Origin: Pelagimonas sp.
Lineage (GTDB): Bacteria; Pseudomonadota; Alphaproteobacteria; Rhodobacterales; Rhodobacteraceae
Reading direction: 5' to 3'
Length of the DNA stretch: 64,000 bases
NCBI GenBank assembly: GCA_025210455.1
Contig: JAOARQ010000002.1
Span: 186,001 to 250,000, forward strand
A program made the position numbers and the translations under genes. Positions 54,787 through 61,142 of the stretch are shown here, in pieces. Positions within the stretch are counted from its first letter, which is position 1; each line of letters begins with the position of its first letter. The notes beneath the pieces are model-generated. The model searched no databases, was not told the DNA's origin, and saw nothing but the letters and a program-made list of their open reading frames with translations.

Positions 54787-56604
54787 ATGACTATGCTCAT
54801 ACGCCCCAAATTTCGCGAAACACACTTGTCGTTTCTTTCAAGGATAGCAGCATTAAAAGGCGCTTGTGGGCCGGAATTTTGCTATGACATGGGAACTCGA
54901 TTTCGGGCCCTAACAATACAAGAACCAGATGCACTCGATAAGTTGCAATATTGGGGTGGCCTGAGTGACGAAGAGCTGGCCGAACTGATAAGTTGGAGCG
55001 GATCCTCGGCCGGGAATGCGCAAATCGAATTCCGCAGAGAAATCTTACCAGCAAAGGCGATGCGCAATGCTGTATTGCGCGGCTGCCCCCAATGCCTGTT
55101 CGAAGACATGGAAGCCGCAGATGATCCGCTTGAACAGTTGGCAATTCGTGGTCACTGGCAATTCCGAGAAACCCGAATTTGTCTGCGCCATGCAAAGCAA
55201 CTCGTGCCTCTTTGGGATATTCGCCATCCAGTGGAACGATACGACTACGGACACAACTTTCGTGAAATCCTGCAGTCGCTGAAACAAAAGGCTTTGCACG
55301 CTGAAGACGTCGATATCACGCCCTATGATCTCTGGCTTGACCAGCGTCTGGAGAATGGCAAAGACAAGACTTTCCTAGCAGACAACCCCCTCTACGCAGC
55401 TGCATATTTTTGTCGCCTGCTTGGCGCTGAGCTTACTCAAGGCAATGAGGACACCGCCCATCAGGTTGGGTTTAGTGCCGCGTCCAAAGGCGAGGCGTCA
55501 CTGTTGGCAGCCTTCGAACAGCTTTCAAGACGTGCAACAGGAGCCTTGGATGAGCCCTCAAAGGCATTTGGCAAGCTATATACTGTCCTGGCGTTTGATC
55601 TAAAAACCGACGTTTCCTTCGATCCATTCCGCGAACTGCTGCGCCGTTTCATCCTGTCCAACTGGCAGGTTTCAGCTGGAACTTGTCTACTTGGTAGAAC
55701 ACTACATGAGCGACGGCTTCATTCTGTTACATCCTTTGCCAAAACTTGTGGAATTGGTCCGAAACTTGCCCGAAGTTTCCTTGCGGATGCCGGAATCATA
55801 GATCCAGACGACCAGCGGCCTAACAATCGTATTCTCTTTGAGCCGGATAGAGCGGCTGATCTGGAAGCCCTCATCCCCCAACTTGTGGGGCCTCAAGAAA
55901 TGCAAACGGCAATTGGCGCAACGAAGGCGGAGCTGCGCGCGCTTAAAGATGAGGGCGTGCTGGCGCATAGGTTTCCCCGACTTAATCTGAGGAACCCCTG
56001 GCTGATCACGGACGGCTTAGTGCTTCTTGAGGAATTGGAAGCACTTTCCTCACCTGTGGCTTTGGATGAGACTGTTTGGGAAACGCTCCAGTCTCCATAT
56101 AAGCGCAAATCGCTTGGCGTTGGCGAAACGATTGCAGCCATTCGGAACGGCACGTTGGATCTAGGCCGCCACACAGGCGAAACTGGCTATAAGGCCTTTT
56201 GTGTTCGCAAGCAGGATATTAATGCCTTGGCCTCCATGCTTATCCAGAAACAACCCAACACAGAAAAAGCTTCTGGCATTCAAATTTCCAAGTTCGGTCG
56301 CAGCATTGGGGTCCGCGAGACTGGCATTTTGAAGGCGCTCTTCCTAAATGGCCACAGCCCAGCATCGATTCCCGCCGAACCTGCCCGCCAGCGTCATAAC
56401 CCGGCTTTGACGGATGAAGATGTCATCACGTTTCATCAGAGATTTATAACCTCGACCATACTATCCCGCCTCACCGGGCTTCACAGGAATTCTATAAATG
56501 CTCGCCTGAAAGCCGCAAATGTGCAGCCATTTGAGGATGATGAGTGCGTATTTTCTGGCATTTATCCAAGAAACAAAGCTCTAGACGCGTTTCCAGAGAT
56601 CTGA
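54787..56604 (+). CDS. TniQ/TnsD-family target-site selector
   Basis: Protein of 605 residues. The N-terminal TniQ part begins LIRPKFRETHLSFLSRIAAL and has a CCCH zinc finger (Cys100-x2-Cys103, Cys132-x2-His135). The long C-terminal part contains several helix-turn-helix-like stretches (for example about 330-345 and 560-585) and resembles TnsD, which reads a fixed chromosomal site. It points out of the element toward tRNA-Arg, whose 3' end is 96 bp past its stop. I infer that it directs insertion next to this tRNA. It is far from tnsABC (9.7 kb). The right-end repeats directly follow and may also terminate it. Confidence 0.87.
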   Translation: MTMLIRPKFRETHLSFLSRIAALKGACGPEFCYDMGTRFRALTIQEPDALDKLQYWGGLSDEELAELISWSGSSAGNAQIEFRREILPAKAMRNAVLRGCPQCLFEDMEAADDPLEQLAIRGHWQFRETRICLRHAKQLVPLWDIRHPVERYDYGHNFREILQSLKQKALHAEDVDITPYDLWLDQRLENGKDKTFLADNPLYAAAYFCRLLGAELTQGNEDTAHQVGFSAASKGEASLLAAFEQLSRRATGALDEPSKAFGKLYTVLAFDLKTDVSFDPFRELLRRFILSNWQVSAGTCLLGRTLHERRLHSVTSFAKTCGIGPKLARSFLADAGIIDPDDQRPNNRILFEPDRAADLEALIPQLVGPQEMQTAIGATKAELRALKDEGVLAHRFPRLNLRNPWLITDGLVLLEELEALSSPVALDETVWETLQSPYKRKSLGVGETIAAIRNGTLDLGRHTGETGYKAFCVRKQDINALASMLIQKQPNTEKASGIQISKFGRSIGVRETGILKALFLNGHSPASIPAEPARQRHNPALTDEDVITFHQRFITSTILSRLTGLHRNSINARLKAANVQPFEDDECVFSGIYPRNKALDAFPEI

Positions 56605-56640
56605 GTGGCTGCTTGGGCTAGAGAGGTTCAGAGTGCTCCA

Positions 56641-56687
56641 AAACACCAACTTTTGTCGAAAAGTTGGTGTTTGCTTGTCGAATGACA
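56641..56687 (-). repeat. Right end of the transposon with inverted putative TnsB sites
   Basis: Read inward on the minus strand from 56687: TGTCATTC, then GACAAGCAAACACCAACTT and an inverted second copy. AAACACCAACTTTT and its complement form a perfect 14-bp inverted repeat (56641-56654 with 56657-56670 on the plus strand, overlapping the shared GTCGA centre). Besides binding transposase, the hairpin followed by TTTGCTTG could end tniQ transcription. Confidence 0.75.
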
Positions 56688-56699
56688 GTCTGCATGACT

Positions 56700-56777
56700 T
56701 GGCGAGCCGTGGAGGACTCGAACCCCCGACCTGAGAATTAGAAGTTCCCTGCTCTAATCCAGCTGAGCTAACGGCCC
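56700..56777 (-). tRNA. tRNA-Arg (anticodon TCT)
   Basis: The acceptor stem GGGCCGT pairs with ACGGCTC, followed by G and an encoded CCA. The D arm begins TAGCTCAGCTGG. The anticodon stem GGGAA/TTCTC encloses CTTCTAA, giving anticodon TCT. The T arm is GGGGG-TTCGAGT-CCTCC. All cloverleaf parts are present, so the gene is intact. The transposon end lies 12 bp beyond its 3' end. Confidence 0.95.
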
Positions 56778-57077
56778 GCACTTTTTGCGAGTGTATCAGT
56801 CAATTCTCATGTCTTGTCAACTTGGTATCCGGGGGCGCCCTGACCAGAGCAGATCCCCTTTGGGGGGCATAGAGATGATGCGCGAAACTCAGCAGCTTCA
56901 GCTCTTGCATAAACGAGGGCAGCGGGTGCGCGCAATTTGCAAATCGCGACACAAAAGATGTGTGCAAAATGGTCTTTTCCTAAAATATCATTAACGCTGC
57001 CCGAGTTGGCGCTTTTCGGCGGCCCGCTCTCATGCAATCCTTTACCTAAGGTACATTGCCCACCCAAGGAGCCCCGG
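56778..57077. other. Intergenic region between tRNA-Arg and the antiporter gene
   Basis: Divergent promoters for the tRNA and the antiporter are expected. The ORF of 142 aa frame that continues upstream of the antiporter ATG looks non-coding. No other feature recognised. Confidence 0.4.
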
Positions 57078-58958
57078 ATGACGCCCGAGTTTATGTTGAT
57101 TACCTTTGTTCTGTTTCTCGCAGGCGCCTTTGCCGTCCCGCTGGCGCAACGATTTGGGCTGGGCTCTGTGCTGGGCTATCTGATCGCCGGGATCGCCATC
57201 AGCCCTATCCTCAGCGCCATCGGGGCCGACGTCATCGCCCTACAGCATTTCGCTGAATTTGGCGTCGTGATGATGCTGTTCCTGATCGGGCTTGAAATGG
57301 ATTTGCGCGAACTTTGGGAAATGCGCACGCGTATCTTTGTTCTGGGCGGCTCGCAGATCATGCTGACCGCCGGGGCGGTGATGATCATTGCCCTTCTGCT
57401 GGGGCAACCCTGGTCGGTTGCGCTGGCCATCGGGCTGGTGTTCTCTTTGTCCTCCACCGCGATCGTCAATCAAACCCTGAAAGAAAAAGGGCTTTCGCGC
57501 TCAGATGGCGGGCGTGCCGGGTTTGCTGTGCTTCTGGCGCAGGATATCGCTGTGATCCCAATGCTGGCCCTGGTGCCCCTGCTGGCGCTGCCGGGGCTCA
57601 TGTCTTCGTCACATGACACTGGGCACGGCGATGACCACGGCGCCCATGAAGGCCTGAACCTGTCGCTGGTCGAAGGGCTTTCAGGCTGGCAGACGGCATT
57701 GGTCACGCTGATCGCCATCGGCACCGTCGTCATTCTGGGCCGCTATGCTGTGACGCCGCTGTTTCGCTTTGTCGCCCGTGCGCAGCTGCGCGAACTCTTC
57801 GTCAGCACCGCCTTGATGGTAGTTCTGGGGGTCGCCCTGCTGATGACACTGGTCGGGCTCTCTCCGGCGCTTGGTACCTTCCTTGCGGGTGTCATTCTGG
57901 CGGGCAGCGAATTCCGGCACGAGCTGGAAAGCGATATTGACCCTTTCCGGGGGTTGTTTCTGGGTGTCTTCTTTATCACCGTCGGCGCCAGCATCGATTT
58001 CGCCCTTCTCAGCGCGCAATTCGCTGCGGTGATTGGCCTGACGCTGGGCCTGATCGCCCTCAAAGCGCTTGTGCTGCTGGCACTCGCGCGCGTGTTCAAT
58101 CTGCGTGGCGGTGATAAATGGCTGTTCGGCCTTGGTCTGGCGCAGGCGGGTGAGTTCGGATTTGTCCTGCTATCCTTCACCGTGGCCAACGGCGTGATCC
58201 CGGCAGCGGTTTCGGATATCCTGCTGCTGGTCGTGGCGCTGTCCATGCTGCTGACCCCGGCCCTGTTCATCCTGTACGACCGGGTTATCGCCCCCAGATA
58301 CAGCGCCCAGGAGGAACGCGAAGCCGATGAGATCGACATCAATTCAAAGGTGATCGTGGCGGGCCATGGCCGGGTGGGCGGCATTGTCGGCCGCTCCCTG
58401 ACCGCAGCCGGATATTCCGCCACCGTTGTCGATTACAGCAGCGAACAGCTGAAAATGCTGCAACGTTTTGGCATCAAAGCCTATTTTGGCGATGCAACCC
58501 GCCCCGATCTGCTACATGCCGCTGGCATAGCCGAAGCCTCGGTTCTGGTGATTGCCATCGACGACAAAGACGCGATCACGGAACTGACACGCTATGTTCT
58601 GAAACATCACCCAAAGGTCCATGTCATCGCCCGCGCGGTCGACCGCGTTCATGTGCATGATCTGTGGTCTCTTGGGTGTCGCGATATCATTCGCGAAACC
58701 TATGACAGCTCGGTGCGCATGGCCCGTTCCACTTTCGAAGCCCTGGGCCATGATCGCCCGCAGGCTCAGGAAATGGTGGACATTTTCGTTGATGCAGATC
58801 GCCGTTCAATGGTTGAACTGTCTGATCTGCATCAGTTTAATGTCCCCTTCGCCGATAACGAAGCCTTCATGGCGCGCTTTAACGAAATCAACGAAATCCG
58901 GCAAAAAGAGCTGAGCGACAGGCTCTCTGAAGTCGTCAAAGACAAGGCCACTCAGTAG
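57078..58958 (+). CDS. KefB-type cation:proton antiporter (CPA2) with RCK domain
   Basis: Inner-membrane protein of 626 residues. About twelve hydrophobic segments (1-400) include FLIGLEMDLRELWEMR (about 78-93) and the AVLLAQDIAVIPML segment (about 155-168, ion-site Asp). A His-rich loop follows (about 180-192). The C-terminal part has an RCK/TrkA-N domain starting VIVAGHGRVGGIVGRSL (about 425-441). This is the layout of glutathione-gated K+ efflux proteins KefB/KefC. Start ATG 57078 after AAGGAG. No KefF/KefG partner is adjacent, so gating may differ. Confidence 0.9.
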   Translation: MTPEFMLITFVLFLAGAFAVPLAQRFGLGSVLGYLIAGIAISPILSAIGADVIALQHFAEFGVVMMLFLIGLEMDLRELWEMRTRIFVLGGSQIMLTAGAVMIIALLLGQPWSVALAIGLVFSLSSTAIVNQTLKEKGLSRSDGGRAGFAVLLAQDIAVIPMLALVPLLALPGLMSSSHDTGHGDDHGAHEGLNLSLVEGLSGWQTALVTLIAIGTVVILGRYAVTPLFRFVARAQLRELFVSTALMVVLGVALLMTLVGLSPALGTFLAGVILAGSEFRHELESDIDPFRGLFLGVFFITVGASIDFALLSAQFAAVIGLTLGLIALKALVLLALARVFNLRGGDKWLFGLGLAQAGEFGFVLLSFTVANGVIPAAVSDILLLVVALSMLLTPALFILYDRVIAPRYSAQEEREADEIDINSKVIVAGHGRVGGIVGRSLTAAGYSATVVDYSSEQLKMLQRFGIKAYFGDATRPDLLHAAGIAEASVLVIAIDDKDAITELTRYVLKHHPKVHVIARAVDRVHVHDLWSLGCRDIIRETYDSSVRMARSTFEALGHDRPQAQEMVDIFVDADRRSMVELSDLHQFNVPFADNEAFMARFNEINEIRQKELSDRLSEVVKDKATQ

Positions 58959-58972
58959 GGTCCTGACCCTAC
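58955..58972. terminator. Palindrome spanning both stop codons of convergent genes
   Basis: GTAGGGTC-CT-GACCCTAC: a perfect 8-bp inverted repeat with a 2-nt centre. It overlaps the stop of the antiporter gene (58956-58958) and that of the opposite gene (58969-58971). No T-run follows, so it may act as a weak bidirectional stop or merely stabilise mRNA ends. Confidence 0.4.
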
Positions 58973-59727
58973 GCAATCTCGGAAAATCCCCGCTTCAGAT
59001 GACGCAGGAAGTCCCGGTACGGGCCGGGGCCATAGCTCACCCGTGCCACCCCTGCCTGTGCCAGCTCAGAAATGGCGGGCATCTCACCCATTTTCATCAC
59101 ATTCACCGGCAATGTCGCGACCTCGGTGATCTTTGCGATCAGATCAACAGCCGCCAGCCCCGGCACAAAGAACCCATTGGCTCCGGCCTCTGCATAGGCG
59201 GCTTCGCGCTCTTGCGCCTGTGACACACGATCTGCATGGCTTGCCGGATCCGTGTCCAGAAACAGATCTGTCCGCGCATTCACGAATAGCGGCAGGCCTT
59301 CGTCCTGCGCCATCTCTCTGATCGCCTTGATGCGCTCCGCCTGTGTCGCAATGGAATACAACCCTTCCCCGCCAACGATCCTGTCTTCGAAATTGATCCC
59401 AATCGCCCCGGTCCGCAGGATCTTGCGGGTATTTTCCCCCACCTCTTCGGCGGCTTGCGCATATCCACCCTCGAAATCCACCGTCACCGGCAGATCAACC
59501 GTGGCACAGATCCGCTGCATCAGTTGCAAAACCAGATCCAGCGGGATCGCTTCACCATCCGCATAGCCCTGCGCCGCAGCCACCGACCAGCTGCCCGTGG
59601 CAATGGCCGGTGCACCGCTGTCTGCCAGCGCCTTTGCCCCGCCCGCATCCCAGATATTATATAGCACCAGCGGTTCCCCCCGCCTGTGCAGAGCTGCAAA
59701 ATTCTGTGCCTTTTCAGCTTGTAACAT
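58969..59727 (-). CDS. Isocitrate lyase / PEP mutase superfamily protein
   Basis: TIM-barrel enzyme of 252 residues. Family segments: LVLYNIWDAGGAKALADSG (about 20-38), VDFEGGYAQAAEEV (about 89-102, Mg-binding acidic residues), GINFEDR (about 117-123) and FVNARTDLFL (about 151-160). The catalytic Cys loop KKCGH of isocitrate lyase is absent, so it is a PEP-mutase-like or oxaloacetate-hydrolase-like member. ATG 59727 follows GAGGGGAAAG and overlaps the ada 3' end by 14 bp, so it is probably expressed with ada. Substrate unknown. Confidence 0.82.
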   Translation of the reverse strand: MLQAEKAQNFAALHRRGEPLVLYNIWDAGGAKALADSGAPAIATGSWSVAAAQGYADGEAIPLDLVLQLMQRICATVDLPVTVDFEGGYAQAAEEVGENTRKILRTGAIGINFEDRIVGGEGLYSIATQAERIKAIREMAQDEGLPLFVNARTDLFLDTDPASHADRVSQAQEREAAYAEAGANGFFVPGLAAVDLIAKITEVATLPVNVMKMGEMPAISELAQAGVARVSYGPGPYRDFLRHLKRGFSEIA

Positions 59728-60796
59728 CTCTTTCCCCTCTAAGTTCCGGCACATACTGCCGTTCAATTTCCAAAAGCTTCTGCTTGCGCCACAGCCCGCC
59801 CCCATAGCCGGTCAGCGCGCCATCCGCGCCAATGACCCGATGGCAGGGAATGACCAGAGCGATTTGATTGGCCCCATTGGCCCGCGCAACCGCCCGCACC
59901 GCCGAAGGCCGCCCCAGCCCGGCGGCAATCTCGGAATAGCTGCGTGTTGTGCCCGCCGGGATCTGCCGCAACACATCCCAGACAGCCCCGCTGAACTCAG
60001 AACCATGATAGGCCAGCGGCGTCTGAAACGCAGCAGATTTCCCGGCGAAAAACGCCGCCAGCTCGGCCTTGATCTGCTCCGAAGGATCGCTCTGCCCGAT
60101 CCCCAGCCGCCCTTTGGCAAAGCCATCCAGCCGGGCCAGTTCCCTGGGCAGCGCCTTGCGATCAAAGAATTCCAGCAGATGCAGCTGCGAAGCACTGCTG
60201 ACCGCGATCATATCCCCCAGCGGCGTTGTCACCCAATCCGCCAGCAGCAAAGGATCAGACGACAACCTGCCCGGCGCCCTACCCAGAAGTTTCGAAAAGG
60301 CGGCGCGAAACGCACTGGCCGAGTCAAACCCCGCATCCAGCTGCCCCTCAATCACCGCCCCCCCTTCCGCCAGCGTCTCAAAGCCATCGCGCAGCCGCCG
60401 CAGCCGCGCCATTTCTAGAAAGGTCATGCCGAACTGACGTTTGAAACTGCGCCGCACGGTCGACAGATCAAACCCCATGCGCGCAATGTCCCCTTCGCGC
60501 CAGCGATAGTCAGGACGCTCTTCCAGCGCAGCCAGCAAAGTGGCAATCGCCGGGTCCGCCAGCGCCATGGGCTGCAACGGATGACATCGTTTGCAGGCAC
60601 GAAACCCCGCCTCAAGACATTCGCCAACACTCGCGAAGAATGTGCAATTCTCCTGCTTGGGTTTTCGCGCTGGGCAGGTCAGACGGCAAAACACTCCGGT
60701 GGACGACACGCAGACATAGGCCTGCCCATCATATGAGGAATCACGCTCCAAAAGCGCCCTGTACAAGGTATCGTGGTCGGGTAGATCAAACAGCAT
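59714..60796 (-). CDS. ada: Ada: alkylation-response regulator and methylated-DNA methyltransferase
   Basis: Protein of 360 residues that repairs alkylated DNA and turns on the response. The N-terminal zinc site Cys37, Cys41, Cys68, Cys71 contains the Cys that takes methyl groups from phosphotriesters. An AraC-type DNA-binding domain follows (about 82-180). The C-terminal O6-methylguanine methyltransferase part has the active site IPCHRVIG with Cys318. The full set of three parts is present, as in Escherichia coli Ada (354 residues). It leads a two-gene unit with the PEP-mutase-like gene. Confidence 0.94.
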   Translation of the reverse strand: MLFDLPDHDTLYRALLERDSSYDGQAYVCVSSTGVFCRLTCPARKPKQENCTFFASVGECLEAGFRACKRCHPLQPMALADPAIATLLAALEERPDYRWREGDIARMGFDLSTVRRSFKRQFGMTFLEMARLRRLRDGFETLAEGGAVIEGQLDAGFDSASAFRAAFSKLLGRAPGRLSSDPLLLADWVTTPLGDMIAVSSASQLHLLEFFDRKALPRELARLDGFAKGRLGIGQSDPSEQIKAELAAFFAGKSAAFQTPLAYHGSEFSGAVWDVLRQIPAGTTRSYSEIAAGLGRPSAVRAVARANGANQIALVIPCHRVIGADGALTGYGGGLWRKQKLLEIERQYVPELRGERDVTS

Positions 60797-60958
60797 GCCC
60801 CACAGCTAGCACACCCCGCCGCGCGCGCCGCCGAAAATCGGGCGCCTATTCAAAGTTTCACAAAGGGTAAAATCCCTAGCCTGCCAATCCTTTATGGCCC
60901 GCGCCTTTGGCGACGCAGCCCCCTTTTCAGATCCCACTCCACCTGCGGTGTAGTTACG

Positions 60959-61108
60959 CAACAATCGGTCGCTGCCTTGCATTCTGGTTGCCAGATTGTT
61001 ACTGACACCCATCTAGCAGAGCACAGACCGCCCCGCGCGCAGTCATAGGCCAGCCAGAATTCCCATGACACTTTCGGATACGCAGCCCCCGCTTTGGTGC
61101 GGGTTTTT
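60959..61108 (+). promoter_or_regulatory. Structured leader with terminator hairpin upstream of gltB
   Basis: A long-range inverted repeat (AACAATC 60960-60966 with GATTGTT 60994-61000) is followed, 88 bp on, by a short terminator-like hairpin CCCGC (61088-61092) / GCGGG (61099-61103) and TTTTT (61104-61108). The hairpin ends 34 bp before the gltB ATG. It could be an attenuator or the end of a small RNA. Existence of a transcript is not shown. Confidence 0.4.
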
Positions 61109-61142
61109 GCATGTCCCAAGAACACGCGAGCTCTGTGACCAC

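Larger units (their letters stand above)
40771..56687. mobile_element. Tn7-like transposon (about 15.9 kb) beside tRNA-Arg
   Basis: The island carries TnsA-, TnsB/TniA- and TnsC/TniB-like genes at the left (40985-45067) and a TniQ/TnsD-like gene at the right (54787-56604). Both ends read inward from a TGTC start to a shared TCGACA..CAAACACCAACTT block (left 40783-40802; right 56680-56660 on the minus strand). The right end lies 12 bp from the tRNA-Arg 3' end. No clear 5-bp target duplication is seen: the left flank is AAAGA and the right flank GTCTG, so the left boundary may be off by a few bases or altered. Cargo between the modules is metabolic, regulatory and probably defensive. Confidence 0.85.

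Noticed and set aside
40557-56700. Integrative island using a tyrosine recombinase at tRNA-Arg
   Set aside because: No integrase gene, and no copy of the tRNA 3' end at the left boundary.
40557-56700. CRISPR-associated transposon
   Set aside because: No Cas genes and no regularly spaced repeat array in the island. The only repeats at the ends are the short putative transposase sites.
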